DNA of 64,000 bases from Syntrophaceae bacterium UBA6078 (GTDB lineage Bacteria > Desulfobacterota > Syntrophia > Syntrophales > UBA2210): positions 43,861 to 107,860 of the forward strand of contig DIXO01000067.1 in assembly GCA_002428735.1 (NCBI GenBank), written 5' to 3'. The notes below the pieces were generated by a model. It worked only from the letters and a program-made list of their open reading frames with translations. It searched no databases and was not told the DNA's origin. Below, piece by piece: positions 50,147 through 60,135 of the stretch (positions are counted from its first letter, which is position 1; each line of letters opens with the position of its first letter). The translations under genes were made by a program, and so were the position numbers.

Positions 50147-51130
50147 ATGAGAAGCAAAGCGTATGGTAGAGTATTATGTGTCATCTGTGTTCTTGCGTGT
50201 GTGGTATTACTGACAGGGACCTCGTTCGCGGCTAAAAAGATACTGGTGGGAACCACCTCCGCCTCGTCGAGCCATTACGGCTACTTTGTTGCCGCAACCC
50301 AGGTCATCAATAAGAATGTCCCGGGAATCGAAGCGTCTGCTGTCGAAACGGGAGCAACGGCTGACAACCTGCGCCGGTTTTCGAGAAACCAGATCGACAT
50401 CGGCATGATAACGACAAACACCCAGGCGCAGGCCTATTACGGAATGGCGCTGTACAAAGACAAACCGGTGAAGACAAAGATTCTCTGGGTCTATGTCGTG
50501 GCGCCCCAGAATGTGGTGGTGCGGAAGGATGCCAACGTCAAAAAACTGTCCGATCTCAACGGGAAACGATTCAACGCGGGGATCAAGGGGTCAGCATCGG
50601 AGCAGACCACCCAGGCTGTTCTTAAGGCCTTGAATATTCAGCCGGAATGGGTTCCCGGTTCCACCGGAGACATTGTCACCGCCGTCAAGGATAACCGCGT
50701 TATCGGATACGTTAAATCGGGAGCGGGCCTGGCTCTGGACGCCTCGTCGCGCGACATCTCTACCCTGACCCCGATTGATCTTATTTCGCTTGATCCTGAG
50801 CAGGCGGCGATCGTCGAGAAGAATTTCCCGGATCTCGTGGTTGTCGATGTGCCCAAAGACGCGGCGGCCAAAGGTATGGGCGCCTATAAGACCTGGGGTT
50901 TCGCCGTGGGTTGTGCGGCCGGATTAGATATGGATGAAGAAACCGCCTACAAGATCGTCAAGGCTATCTGCGAAGACAAGACCCAGCAGGCGGCAGCCTT
51001 TGCCACGGTCAAAGGCGCGGATTTCATAGATCTGACGCTGAAGTACTCTTCGTCGCCGCTGCATCCCGGCGCGATCAAATACTTCAAGGAAAAGGGCTAC
51101 ACCATTCCCGAAAAGTTGATCGCGAAATAG
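50147..51130 (+). CDS. TAXI-family TRAP solute-binding protein
   Basis: 327 residues. The N-terminal signal peptide (to ~residue 27, VLLTGTSFA before AAKK) sends it to the periplasm. It has the TAXI pattern: ILVGTTSASSSHYGYFVAATQ, then NVVVRKDANVKKLSDLNGKRF and GIKGSASEQTTQAVL. It binds a substrate, often a dicarboxylate or amino acid, for the TRAP permease downstream. Start at 50147 because AAAGGAG lies 8 nt upstream; the longer frame from 50003 lacks support. Confidence 0.93.
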   Translation: MRSKAYGRVLCVICVLACVVLLTGTSFAAKKILVGTTSASSSHYGYFVAATQVINKNVPGIEASAVETGATADNLRRFSRNQIDIGMITTNTQAQAYYGMALYKDKPVKTKILWVYVVAPQNVVVRKDANVKKLSDLNGKRFNAGIKGSASEQTTQAVLKALNIQPEWVPGSTGDIVTAVKDNRVIGYVKSGAGLALDASSRDISTLTPIDLISLDPEQAAIVEKNFPDLVVVDVPKDAAAKGMGAYKTWGFAVGCAAGLDMDEETAYKIVKAICEDKTQQAAAFATVKGADFIDLTLKYSSSPLHPGAIKYFKEKGYTIPEKLIAK

Positions 51131-51172
51131 AAGAAGAGGCCACGGGAAGGGAATATACCTTACTGGTGTAAA

Positions 51173-51202
51173 GGGTTGTCCGGGGCGTGTCCCGGGCAAC
51201 CC
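51173..51202 (+). terminator. Hairpin between binding protein and permease genes
   Basis: GGGTTGTCCGGG (51173-51184) pairs with CCCGGGCAACCC (51191-51202) over 12 bp with one G-T pair and a 6-nt loop. No T-tract follows. Such hairpins between transporter genes stabilise the upstream mRNA and lower permease expression. Confidence 0.6.
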
Positions 51203-51312
51203 TCTGCCCAGGGGGAAGCCGGTTAATCACCTGCGCCCGCGCACGGAGTGCGCGGGATCGACTTTCATGGCTGCGCTCCTTGTAAGCTCCAAAACGATTT
51301 TGAGAGGATGAT

Positions 51313-53220
51313 ATGACGGACGAGACCGAGGTTTTGAGTTGGCGGCAGAAGGGAATCAACGCTCTGTCGATCCTGCTTTTTGTGTTTGTGTTCTACACAT
51401 GCGCCACGGGGCCGTTTGAAAGCATCATCCACCGGGCCATTTTTGTGGCAATTCTCATTACCCTTGGTCTGTTCATGTATCCCCTGTGGGGCGGAACCCG
51501 TCTGAGGCCCTTCGGGCTGGTTATCGATGTATGCATGGGAATCATCGCTTTTATCTCGTGCATGTATGTCATTGCCAACTACGAAAACATCATGGGCAGT
51601 CTGGGGACGCTGCCACTGGCGGAAACACGGGACATCCTCATGACGGCGTGCCTGGTCATTACCATTCTTGAACTCTCGCGCCGGGCGATCGGCATCATTT
51701 TCCCGTCAATCGTCGTTCTCATCATAGGGTACACCCTTTTGGGCCAGCATATCCCGGGCACTCTCGGCCATCGCGGGTTTGATATCTATTTTCTGACGGA
51801 AACACTTTTTCTCAGCGATCTCGGAATCTGGGGTATGCTGACAGGGGTGGCGGCCACGGTGATTGCCGCATTTACCATGTTCGGCGCGGTTCTCCTGAAT
51901 ACCGGCGGAGGACGGACATTTATCGACATCGCCATGCGTCTGGGAGGGCGGGCGCCGGGCGGAGGAGCCAAAATCGCCACGATCGCCTCGGGACTTTTCG
52001 GGATGGTAAGCGGAAGCGCTGTGGCCAATGTGGCAACGACGGGGAATTTTACCATCCCTCTCATGAAGCGGCTGGGATACCCTCCCCCCATGGCCGCCGG
52101 TACTGAGGCGGTTGCGTCCACCGGAGGCCAGTTGGCCCCCCCGATCATGGGAGCGGCGGCATTCATCATGGCCGAGATTATCGGGGTGGACTATCTCCGC
52201 ATTGTCGTTTCGGCGGCCCTTCCCGCCTTCCTGTTTTACCTGGGCGTGTTCATGACCATCCACGTCATGGCGACGGAGGGAAGTCTGGGGAGCGTCCCCG
52301 TCGATGAAGTGCCGGTATGGAAGAATATCCTTCATTGGAAGAGAATCCTGCCCATCGGGACCGCCATCGGGGCCCTGCTTTTCGCGATATTTAACGGCAA
52401 TTCCATTACAACCGCGGCTTTTTACGGCACCGTAGGCGCCCTGGTCACCTTCCCCCTCACGTACATTCGAACCCTGTCGGATCTGATGACGGTGCTCGGA
52501 GATTTGAACAAGGCCGCCCTCGACGCGTCGAGAGGTCTTTTGATTATCGGCATATTGCTGGCGGGCGCGCAGATAATGGTTTCGTGCATCAATATGACGG
52601 GGTTGGGCGTCACGCTCTCCACGCTCATCATCAACGTGGGGGGGGAACGGCTCTTTCTCATTACCCTGATCGTGGCGGTGGTATGCATGATCATGGGGAT
52701 GGGCATTCCCACGACTGCCGCCTACGTTCTGGTGGCGGCCGTGCTGGCCCCGGCATTGATCAAGATGGGGGTAGTTCCGCTCGTGGCGCACATGTTTGTT
52801 TTCTATTACGCGACCCTTTCGGTCATAACGCCGCCGGTCTGTATCGCCGTTTTCGTGGGAGCGGGAATCGCCGAGGCGCGCTGGGGAGATGCGGCAAAAT
52901 ACGCCCTGAGGCTGGGAGCGGTCACCTACGTCATTCCGTTTCTCTTCATCATATATCCCGGCATGCTGGCTCAGGCGGGTTTACCAGGGTTCCTCCGCGC
53001 TTCCGTTTCCGGCTTGGTGTTTGTCCTTGCCTTTTCGAATCTCTTCGGCGGCCGGAGGGTTTTCCCCTTCCATGCCATTGACATGCTTCTCTGGCTGGTT
53101 ATAGCCGTCCTCGCCGTCATGCATGGGTGGGGGCCGACCGTCGCGGGCGCCGCTATGCTCGTTGCCATGTATTTTCTCAGAAAGAAATTACGCCCCGTTC
53201 TTCCTCATCAGGAGGCATGA
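51313..53220 (+). CDS. TRAP transporter fused permease (DctQM type)
   Basis: 635 residues with about 16-18 hydrophobic segments. The N-terminal ~170 residues correspond to the small DctQ-like subunit, the rest to the large DctM-like subunit with GGGRTFIDIAMRLGGRAPGG, GLFGMVSGSAVANVATTGNF and MGIPTTAAYVLVA. It is a Na+-coupled secondary transporter of the cytoplasmic membrane and works with the TAXI binding protein. The gene follows the binding protein by 182 bp. Confidence 0.93.
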   Translation: MTDETEVLSWRQKGINALSILLFVFVFYTCATGPFESIIHRAIFVAILITLGLFMYPLWGGTRLRPFGLVIDVCMGIIAFISCMYVIANYENIMGSLGTLPLAETRDILMTACLVITILELSRRAIGIIFPSIVVLIIGYTLLGQHIPGTLGHRGFDIYFLTETLFLSDLGIWGMLTGVAATVIAAFTMFGAVLLNTGGGRTFIDIAMRLGGRAPGGGAKIATIASGLFGMVSGSAVANVATTGNFTIPLMKRLGYPPPMAAGTEAVASTGGQLAPPIMGAAAFIMAEIIGVDYLRIVVSAALPAFLFYLGVFMTIHVMATEGSLGSVPVDEVPVWKNILHWKRILPIGTAIGALLFAIFNGNSITTAAFYGTVGALVTFPLTYIRTLSDLMTVLGDLNKAALDASRGLLIIGILLAGAQIMVSCINMTGLGVTLSTLIINVGGERLFLITLIVAVVCMIMGMGIPTTAAYVLVAAVLAPALIKMGVVPLVAHMFVFYYATLSVITPPVCIAVFVGAGIAEARWGDAAKYALRLGAVTYVIPFLFIIYPGMLAQAGLPGFLRASVSGLVFVLAFSNLFGGRRVFPFHAIDMLLWLVIAVLAVMHGWGPTVAGAAMLVAMYFLRKKLRPVLPHQEA

Positions 53221-53266
53221 GGCGCGTGTTTCGGCGGGCATGGCTGCGGGAAATCTTTCGCCCTTT

Positions 53267-55096
53267 TTACTTCAGCCATAGAATATCGTAAGGTTTGAGG
53301 AGGAAGTTCATCCGTCCTCCCTGAGCCCGAACCTCTTTTCCGGAGACGAGATCGATCCAGTCGGTCTTGTCGATATCAAAGGAATCGGTAGATATCTCCA
53401 CCGGGCAATCCCGGCCGGTCACGTTGACCAGGGTGAGGACCCGCTCGTCCCCTTCGGGTGAGATGCGCAGGGAGGAGAAGATTTGAGGGGCGATGGAGAG
53501 AACCCGCTGGGCGCCCCGGGGGTGGAACGCCCGGTGGGCTGTACGGATGGCGTAGAGGTGATTTCCCCGGCGCGTGACAAGGGAAAGCCGGCACCGGGGA
53601 TCTCTGGGTTCCCCTTTCATGGCGGCGCTGTCGATCATTCCGCGGTTGACATCCCGATTGATACCCGTTGAACGGACCAGATCGTGATTGCTTGACGTTC
53701 CGATGGCCCCGTGAACATAGACCCCCGGAATCCCCTTCAGGACGAGGGCGATGCTCCGGGAGGCGATGTATCGTTTCACCTGGAGTTCCATACCCCCCTC
53801 CCCGTCGTCCCCATTGACGGCGCTCCACCACGTGGCATTGATTTCGTATGGCTCTTCCCGTGTGCCGTCTGTCATCCGGTATGTGATATACGCGCCCCGG
53901 TTCTGCGCTTCCCGAAGGATATAATTGGTCTCTTTGCCGGAAAGGATTCCCCGCGCCCCCATGAGGCCGATCCCGTCATGGGTGTCGAGGATGTTTAAGT
54001 ACGTCGACAGGGGGGAAGGGGTTTCCAGTGTGTCCGCCCACCGCGAGAGTACCGTGGCGTCCCCCCGGTAGAAGGTCAAAAGGACCAGGGGCGGGAGGGC
54101 AAAGTTGTAGATCATGTGGGCCTCGTCGGTGCCGTCGCCGAGATAGGAGACGTTGTATTCGTGCGGCACGTTGGTTTCCGTGACAAGCGCCACCCCCGAG
54201 GCCACGGAATCGACCGTGTCCCGCAGGATTTTTACGATCTCGTGGGTCTGGGGGAGGTGGACGCTGGTCGTTCCGGGTTCGGCCCACAGGTAGGTCACGG
54301 CATCCAGGCGAAGCAGGTCCGCGCCCTGGCGTATGTAAAAGAGAAGACCATCGAGGATGTGCATCAGCACGTCCGGATTCCGGTAATTCAGATCGATCTG
54401 ATCCGGCGAGAAGGTGGTCCACAGCCACTTGAGGCCGTTGTAAGTCTGGAACGGGGTGAGGAGATCGGAGGTGCGGGGACGGAATATCTTGCCGCGATCC
54501 TCGGGGGTCAGGCCCTCGGGAGAATCGTAGGCGATGAAGAAATTGAGGTAACGGGGGTTGCCTTTGATAAACTCCCGGAACAGTTCGCTCCGGGATGAGA
54601 CATGGTTCAGAACGGAATCGAACATGAGGTTGTAGAGCTCTTTGGCGTTGCGGATATCATGCCAGTCTCCCAGCTCGGGGTTGACTCTCTTGAAATCGAC
54701 GACGGAGAAACCCCGGTCGGAGGAGTAGGGGAAGAAGGGAAGGATATGGAGGGTGTTAATCGTCCCCTCGTCAAAGATATGGACAAAATCGTTGAGGGTG
54801 GAGAGGGTCGTTTTTCCGTCCCGTTTCACGATGTCGCCGTAGGTGATGAGGATCAGATCCTTTTCGGAAAAGCGCCGGCGGGGATCGTAATGCTGTTCCT
54901 TCTCGATCATCTCCGGGGGTTTGTGGGCGTAATGGACTTTCAGGATGCGCTCCATCTCCGGCATGAAGCGAGCGGCCTCTTTTTCGCCGTAGAGAAAGGC
55001 GAGCCGCGTGCGCATCCGTTCCTTTTTCTCCGGAGGCAGCTCGTAGAGCGGCTTTCCGAAATCGGGGTCGGTATTGTAAAAGGTCCGTGTCCGCAT
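53267..55096 (-). CDS. GH13 sugar phosphorylase
   Basis: 609 residues, GH13 subfamily 18 type. The barrel motifs are DSVLNHVSSRSE, LRLDAVTYLW (catalytic D), LVTETNVPHEYNV (acid/base E) and NILDTHDGIGL (transition-state D). They match sucrose, glucosylglycerate or mannosylglycerate phosphorylases, which cleave a glycoside with phosphate. The exact substrate is unknown. Cytosolic; convergent with the permease gene and followed on the same strand by no sugar kinase. Confidence 0.88.
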   Translation of the reverse strand: MRTRTFYNTDPDFGKPLYELPPEKKERMRTRLAFLYGEKEAARFMPEMERILKVHYAHKPPEMIEKEQHYDPRRRFSEKDLILITYGDIVKRDGKTTLSTLNDFVHIFDEGTINTLHILPFFPYSSDRGFSVVDFKRVNPELGDWHDIRNAKELYNLMFDSVLNHVSSRSELFREFIKGNPRYLNFFIAYDSPEGLTPEDRGKIFRPRTSDLLTPFQTYNGLKWLWTTFSPDQIDLNYRNPDVLMHILDGLLFYIRQGADLLRLDAVTYLWAEPGTTSVHLPQTHEIVKILRDTVDSVASGVALVTETNVPHEYNVSYLGDGTDEAHMIYNFALPPLVLLTFYRGDATVLSRWADTLETPSPLSTYLNILDTHDGIGLMGARGILSGKETNYILREAQNRGAYITYRMTDGTREEPYEINATWWSAVNGDDGEGGMELQVKRYIASRSIALVLKGIPGVYVHGAIGTSSNHDLVRSTGINRDVNRGMIDSAAMKGEPRDPRCRLSLVTRRGNHLYAIRTAHRAFHPRGAQRVLSIAPQIFSSLRISPEGDERVLTLVNVTGRDCPVEISTDSFDIDKTDWIDLVSGKEVRAQGGRMNFLLKPYDILWLK

Positions 55097-55105
55097 GGAC
55101 GATTA

Positions 55106-56299
55106 TTACCTCTCCGCCGGTAACATTGTTTGCGCCTTCTCCCCCTTCACCGCGGTATCCTCAACGCCGGGGGCAAGCGTTTCCAGATGGCGGAACCGGC
55201 CTCCCTTGATCTGCACCATGACAACGCCCCTGACTGCGTTGCCCTCTTTGTCCATGTCCATGGCGCCGGATATTCCTCTGAATCCCCTGGTCGCCGCGAT
55301 GGCCTGCCGTATCTTCGGTCCCTCCGTGGAGCCGGCCCTTTCCATGGCGTCTGTCAGGAGCAGATACGCGTCCGCTCCCAGCGCGTCGAACCGCCCGGCC
55401 GGGGCGCCGCTCTCCTTCTCATAGGTGTCGAGGAGTATGGCGGCCTCACCGGGCGCGTCGTCCCTCTCAAAATCACTGGTGAGTATCACCCCTTCCACAT
55501 ATTCGCCTCCGGCAGTGGTCAGCCCGGGCGCATGGGCGTTTCGGGAAGAGATATTGTGGGCGTTGATTCCCATATCGACGGACTGCCTGCACAGGCGGGC
55601 AAGCTCGCCGGAAGAGACCGGGAGGTAGAGGACATCGGCCTTGGTCGCCATGATGGCGGAGAGCTGGGTGGTAAAGATCTCATCGCTTGTTCGGCAGTAC
55701 GCCACTGAAACGATCTTTCCCCCGGCAGCGGTAAAGCTTTTCACGAACAGGTTGGCAAGGTCTATTGAATAATCCCGGTCGATATTCATGAGGACGGCCG
55801 CTTTTCTCGCTTTGAGACGGGAGGATGCGTATCGGGCTGCGGCCTCGCCCTGGACGAGGTTGGTGAGACCCGTATGAAACGTGTATTGCGAGGTTTGCAC
55901 CCCCGGCGGGCGCGCCGACACGGGGACGATGGTGGGGATTCGGGCCTTTTCAGCCACGGCTATGCCGGCAAACCCGTCGCCCACCGACGCTTCTCCGATC
56001 ATGGCGTGGACCCTTTGTTCACTGATCAGGCGGGTGGCGGCCCCCGCCGTTCCCGTCTGTTCCGCTCCCGTGTCCGCCAGGAACAGCTCCACCGTTTTCC
56101 CCAGGACTTCGGGCTTCATCCGGTGCGCGGCCATGATCCCGGCGTATTCGGCCTGTCCCTGGGCTGACAGGGGGCCGGTCATGGGAAGATAGATTCCTAT
56201 CCGTATGGTATCATTGTCCGCTGCCGCATCCGGGCAGCAGGGAATGCCTGCACAAAGCAGCATGGCCAGGGCAAACAGCAATGAGCGCGCAGGGTTCAT
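55106..56299 (-). CDS. Periplasmic branched-chain-amino-acid-type binding protein
   Basis: 397 residues. A signal peptide with a cysteine pair near its end (ALAMLLCAGIPCCPDAAAD) could make it a lipoprotein. It has the ABC-type binding fold of LivK/type I periplasmic proteins: IRIGIYLPMTGPLSAQGQ, then RVHAMIGEASVGDG and AYCRTSDEIFTTQLSAIMATKADVLYLP. No permease or ATPase genes are adjacent, so it is an orphan. It lies 11 bp upstream of der on the same strand. Confidence 0.88.
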   Translation of the reverse strand: MNPARSLLFALAMLLCAGIPCCPDAAADNDTIRIGIYLPMTGPLSAQGQAEYAGIMAAHRMKPEVLGKTVELFLADTGAEQTGTAGAATRLISEQRVHAMIGEASVGDGFAGIAVAEKARIPTIVPVSARPPGVQTSQYTFHTGLTNLVQGEAAARYASSRLKARKAAVLMNIDRDYSIDLANLFVKSFTAAGGKIVSVAYCRTSDEIFTTQLSAIMATKADVLYLPVSSGELARLCRQSVDMGINAHNISSRNAHAPGLTTAGGEYVEGVILTSDFERDDAPGEAAILLDTYEKESGAPAGRFDALGADAYLLLTDAMERAGSTEGPKIRQAIAATRGFRGISGAMDMDKEGNAVRGVVMVQIKGGRFRHLETLAPGVEDTAVKGEKAQTMLPAER

Positions 56300-56310
56300 C
56301 TGTCCCTCCC

Positions 56311-57633
56311 TCAGCTTCGGTCCTTTCCCTTTTTCCTGAATACAATCCTGATCGGGGTATGTTCGAACCCCAGTTCCTCATGGATCCTGTTGGCCAGATA
56401 CCGCTCGTAGGAAAAGTGCATTCCCTTCGGTTCCCGGACGAAGAACACAAAGGTGGGGGGCTTGACCGATATCTGCGTCGCGTAGTGTATCTTGTTGGGC
56501 CGATTCCGGTAGCGCGGCGGCGGACGTTTCGCCGTAAAGTCGGCCAGTTTCTCGTTCAGGATGGACGTGGCTGTCCGTTGCGTGTACTGATCATAGACGG
56601 TGTTGATGAGGTCGAATACCTTGGTCACCCGCTGTCCGGAGAGCGCCGATATGGAGATGATGGGGGCGAAATCCAGATATTTGAGACTGTCCTTGACACG
56701 CCCCACGTAGGCGCCGATGGTGGAGTTATCCTTTTCGATCAGGTCCCATTTGTTGAGGATGATGATGCAGGCGACCCCTCTCTCATAGGCCAGGCCCGCT
56801 ATCTTGGTATCCTGATCGGTGACGCCTTCCTCGGCGTCTATCAGCATGAGGGCGATATCGCATCGGCTCAGGGCCTTGATCGCTTCGAGAACGCTGTATT
56901 TCTCAAGCTGTTGGCTCACCTTGCTCTTCTTCCGTATCCCGGCGGTGTCGATGAAGAGGTATTTCCGTCCGCTCAGATCAAAAGCGGTGTCAATGGCATC
57001 CCGGGTGGTCCCCGGCGTGGGGTTGACGATGGTGCGTTCATAGCCGAGGATCCGGTTGACCAGTGACGATTTCCCGACGTTGGGCTTGCCGATAACGGCT
57101 ATCCGTATCCGGTCCTCCGGGTCTTCCTCCAGGGGGATTTCCGGGAGATATTCCACCACGTCGTCCAGGAGATCGCCCACGCCCAGGCCGTGCTGGGATG
57201 ATATGGAATAGACCTGGTCGATGCCCAGACGGTAGAAATCGAAGGCTAGAGCCTCCTTTTTCATGCTGTCGATCTTGTTGACGGTGTAAAAGACGGGCTT
57301 CCTGGTTTTTCTGAGGATCTGGGCGATCTCGGTATCAGCGGGGGTGAGTCCTTCCTGCCCGTCCATGAGAAAGATGATGGCGTCGGCCTCCTCGATGGCC
57401 AGGGTCGTCTGTTCGCGCATCTGTATGAGCATCCGTTCACTGGTAACGGGCTCGAAACCACCCGTGTCGATGATCATGAAGGTCTTGCCATTCCAGTTGG
57501 AATCGGCGTAATTCCGGTCCCGCGTGGCGCCGGGCTGGTCGATGACGATGACCTTCTTGGTCTCGGACAGACGGTTGAAGAGGGTCGATTTGCCCACATT
57601 GGGCCTGCCCACGATTGCGACAACGGGTTTCAT
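56311..57633 (-). CDS. der: Ribosome assembly GTPase Der (EngA)
   Basis: 440 residues, two tandem GTPase domains. The first has GRPNVGKST near residue 7 and NKIDSM; the second has IGKPNVGKSS near ~177 and LNKWDLIEKD. A C-terminal KH-like domain follows. It matures the 50S subunit. The gene is 12 bp from era and shares its strand, giving a small ribosome-biogenesis operon. Confidence 0.97.
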   Translation of the reverse strand: MKPVVAIVGRPNVGKSTLFNRLSETKKVIVIDQPGATRDRNYADSNWNGKTFMIIDTGGFEPVTSERMLIQMREQTTLAIEEADAIIFLMDGQEGLTPADTEIAQILRKTRKPVFYTVNKIDSMKKEALAFDFYRLGIDQVYSISSQHGLGVGDLLDDVVEYLPEIPLEEDPEDRIRIAVIGKPNVGKSSLVNRILGYERTIVNPTPGTTRDAIDTAFDLSGRKYLFIDTAGIRKKSKVSQQLEKYSVLEAIKALSRCDIALMLIDAEEGVTDQDTKIAGLAYERGVACIIILNKWDLIEKDNSTIGAYVGRVKDSLKYLDFAPIISISALSGQRVTKVFDLINTVYDQYTQRTATSILNEKLADFTAKRPPPRYRNRPNKIHYATQISVKPPTFVFFVREPKGMHFSYERYLANRIHEELGFEHTPIRIVFRKKGKDRS

Positions 57634-57645
57634 CTCCGTCTTCCC

Positions 57646-58536
57646 CTATTCATTCGGATATCCGAATTCCCCCAGCATCCTCGCATCCTGGGCCCAGTCC
57701 TTCTGCACCCTCACGAAGAGTTCGAGGTATACCCTGGTGTTAAAAAAGCGTTCCATCTCCTGTCGCGCCCCCGTCCCGATCCTTTTCAGCATGGACCCCT
57801 TCCTGCCGATGATGATTCCCTTCTGGGAGTCCTTTTCCACATGTATCGTTGCCTGTATCCGCAAGAGCCCCTTCGCTGTATCTTCCTTGAAGGACTCGAT
57901 TACGACGGCGGTCGAGTAGGGGACCTCCTTGTGGGTCAGGATGGTTATTCGTTCCCGGATCATCTCGGCTGCGAGGAAGCGTTCGGGGCGATCCGTTATC
58001 ATTTCTTCGGGAAAATAGAGCGGCCCTTCGGGGAGGATCTTTTCGATGACGCCGAGGAGCCGGTCCACGTTGAAACCCTTCAAGGCGGAGACGGGGACGA
58101 TCTCTTCAAAGGGGTAGAGGCCCCGCAACTCATCAATCAGGGGGAGGAGCTTTTCCTTGCCCATGAGGTCGATCTTGTTGATCACGAGGATGACGGGGAT
58201 GGATATGTCCCTGAGGGATCGGATGATAAAGTCGTCGTCCCGGCCTGTGGGCGTCCCCGCATCGGCGAGGAGGAGCAGCACGTTCACGTCGCCCAGGACG
58301 CGCATCGCCGTCGATACCATCTGCCGGTTGAGGGGGGTTCGCGCCTCGTGTATCCCGGGGGTGTCCAGAAAGATAAACTGAGCGGTCCCGGTGGTTTTGA
58401 TCCCCATGATCCTGTTTCTGGTCGTCTGAGGCTTGTGGGAACTGATCGCCACCTTTTCGCCCACCACGAGATTCATGAGCGTGGACTTTCCCGTGTTCGG
58501 TTTTCCGATGATGCCGATAAACCCAGATTTAAACAA
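57646..58536 (-). CDS. era: GTPase Era
   Basis: 296 residues. G1 GKPNTGKST near residue 11, G3 DTPGIHEA, G4 NKIDLM, then a KH domain at the C-terminus (GIIIGRKGSMLKRIG). It assists 16S rRNA processing and 30S assembly and may bind the inner membrane. Length and start (MFKSGFIGIIGKP) are typical. Confidence 0.97.
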   Translation of the reverse strand: MFKSGFIGIIGKPNTGKSTLMNLVVGEKVAISSHKPQTTRNRIMGIKTTGTAQFIFLDTPGIHEARTPLNRQMVSTAMRVLGDVNVLLLLADAGTPTGRDDDFIIRSLRDISIPVILVINKIDLMGKEKLLPLIDELRGLYPFEEIVPVSALKGFNVDRLLGVIEKILPEGPLYFPEEMITDRPERFLAAEMIRERITILTHKEVPYSTAVVIESFKEDTAKGLLRIQATIHVEKDSQKGIIIGRKGSMLKRIGTGARQEMERFFNTRVYLELFVRVQKDWAQDARMLGEFGYPNE

Positions 58537-58699
58537 GATTGACTCCCCTTCAGACCATTCGCTTACCGCGCGTCGCGGACGCTACGACGGCTGTTCACGA
58601 GACTTCTAGCATATACGGAGTGGTGTTACAAGCTCAGACGGAGGGGGAGGAGGGCGCTGCGGGGCGGGTCTCTGCGCAGGAGTCAGGGAGCGCCGCGGT

Positions 58700-59398
58700 T
58701 TACACCAATGAAGTCTTCCCGTGCACGGCTTCGACGAAGGCCCGCACCTTTCGGGGGTCTTTTCTCCCCACGGGATCTTCCACGCCGCTGATGGCGTCCA
58801 CACCATAGGGATCAACGGCGGCGACGGCCTCGCCCACGTTTCCCGGATGCAATCCGCCCGCGAGAATCAGGGGCAGATTGACGGCAGCGCGAATCTCCCG
58901 CGCGATCTCCCAGTCGATGCTCCGGCCCGTTCCGGCGGGCCGGGCTTCACTCACCGAATCCAGAAGGAGGGCATCCACGCCGGTGTTTTCGATGAGGCGG
59001 GCCGCGTCGAGCGGGGCGTCCGACGAGAAGGCGCACCGTCCCGTTTCCGCGGAAAACCGCAGGGCCTTGATCACGGGGATGCAAAGCGCCTTGAGGGAGG
59101 ATACGATCTCTGCCGTCACGGAAAGCGGTTCCTTCCCGTGGAGTTGGACCGCGTGGGGCCTCAGATATTTCGCGAGCTCGACGATGTGCCCGGGATCATC
59201 CCCCACCACGATCACCCGGGAGACGAAGGGGGGGACGGCTCTCATCAGCTCCCGGGCCTTTTCCTTGTCGAGATTCCAGGGGACGTCGATGGGGTATTCC
59301 ACGACAAAGCCAAGGGCATTGACGCCCGCCTCGACGCAGAGGCGGATGTCTTCTGTCGTGGTCATTCCGCAGATCTTGACGCGTGTCATGGCGGCCAC
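58700..59398 (-). CDS. trpF: Phosphoribosylanthranilate isomerase
   Basis: 232-residue TIM-barrel enzyme of tryptophan synthesis; converts N-(5-phosphoribosyl)anthranilate to CdRP. Motifs: VKICGMTTTEDIRLCVEAG with catalytic-type C10, AVQLHGKE, and LAGGLHPGNVGEAV for the phosphate site. It overlaps trpC by 13 bp and is the last gene of the trp operon. The start MAAMTRVKICG has alternatives a few codons down. Confidence 0.96.
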   Translation of the reverse strand: MAAMTRVKICGMTTTEDIRLCVEAGVNALGFVVEYPIDVPWNLDKEKARELMRAVPPFVSRVIVVGDDPGHIVELAKYLRPHAVQLHGKEPLSVTAEIVSSLKALCIPVIKALRFSAETGRCAFSSDAPLDAARLIENTGVDALLLDSVSEARPAGTGRSIDWEIAREIRAAVNLPLILAGGLHPGNVGEAVAAVDPYGVDAISGVEDPVGRKDPRKVRAFVEAVHGKTSLV

Positions 59399-60123
59399 CC
59401 TACCGCTGTAAGTTCATACAGGAATTTCTGAACGGAGGAGGCCTTCAATGCCGCGGTGCCCACCAGGACCGCGTCGGCCCCGCTCGCGCCGGCCCGTTTC
59501 GCGTCTTTGGCCGAGCTGATGGCGCTTTCGCTGATCAGCAGGCGGTCGCCCGTGCGGAAGCGGGCGAGGTCCTCCGTTCTCCCCACATCGCTGTCGTCGA
59601 TCTCAAAGATGGTGATGTCCCGGTTGTTGATCCCCATGAGATCAAAGGGGAGCTGTCGGATCTTCTCCATCTCTTTTCTGTCGTGGGCTTCCACGAGGGT
59701 TTCAAGGCCGCGTTCCCTGCCGTAGTCGATAAGCCGCGCCAGTTGGTCGATCTCCAGCATGGCCGTGATGAGGAGAATGGCGGCGGCTCCGGCAGCGGCT
59801 GATTCATCGATCTGCCGCTTCGAGGTGATGAAGTCCTTGTGGAGCACGGGGAGGGGGACCGCGGCCGCCACCGTGGTGAGCAGATCCATGCTGCCGCCGA
59901 AGTGCGTAGGCTCCGTCACCACGCTGATTCCCGCCACTGGGCAGCCCGCCATTTCCCGCGCGAGCGCCGCCGGGTCGCGTCCCCGCAGAAGATCCCCTTC
60001 CTTGTCGGAACGGACCTTGATCTCCGAGATCACGGGGAAGATCCCTTCGATCTGCCGGGAACGTATGGACGCGGAGAGGGATACCGACCGTCCCTCTCCG
60101 GGGGGAAGCGTGGTTTGTGTCAT
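59386..60123 (-). CDS. trpC: Indole-3-glycerol phosphate synthase
   Basis: 245 residues. PVISEIKVRSDKEG (substrate site), LPVLHKDFITSKRQIDES (catalytic lysine), GINNRDITIFEID and ISESAISSAKDAKRAGASGADAVLVG are the family motifs. Forms the indole ring from CdRP. It is slightly shorter than the usual ~255 residues. It is 12 bp downstream of trpD. Confidence 0.96.
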   Translation of the reverse strand: MTQTTLPPGEGRSVSLSASIRSRQIEGIFPVISEIKVRSDKEGDLLRGRDPAALAREMAGCPVAGISVVTEPTHFGGSMDLLTTVAAAVPLPVLHKDFITSKRQIDESAAAGAAAILLITAMLEIDQLARLIDYGRERGLETLVEAHDRKEMEKIRQLPFDLMGINNRDITIFEIDDSDVGRTEDLARFRTGDRLLISESAISSAKDAKRAGASGADAVLVGTAALKASSVQKFLYELTAVGWPP

Positions 60124-60135
60124 GGACGCACCGTA

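Noticed and set aside
51706..52791. 361-codon minus-strand open frame
   Set aside because: Antisense to the TRAP permease. Very His/Arg/Asp-rich without any fold signature.
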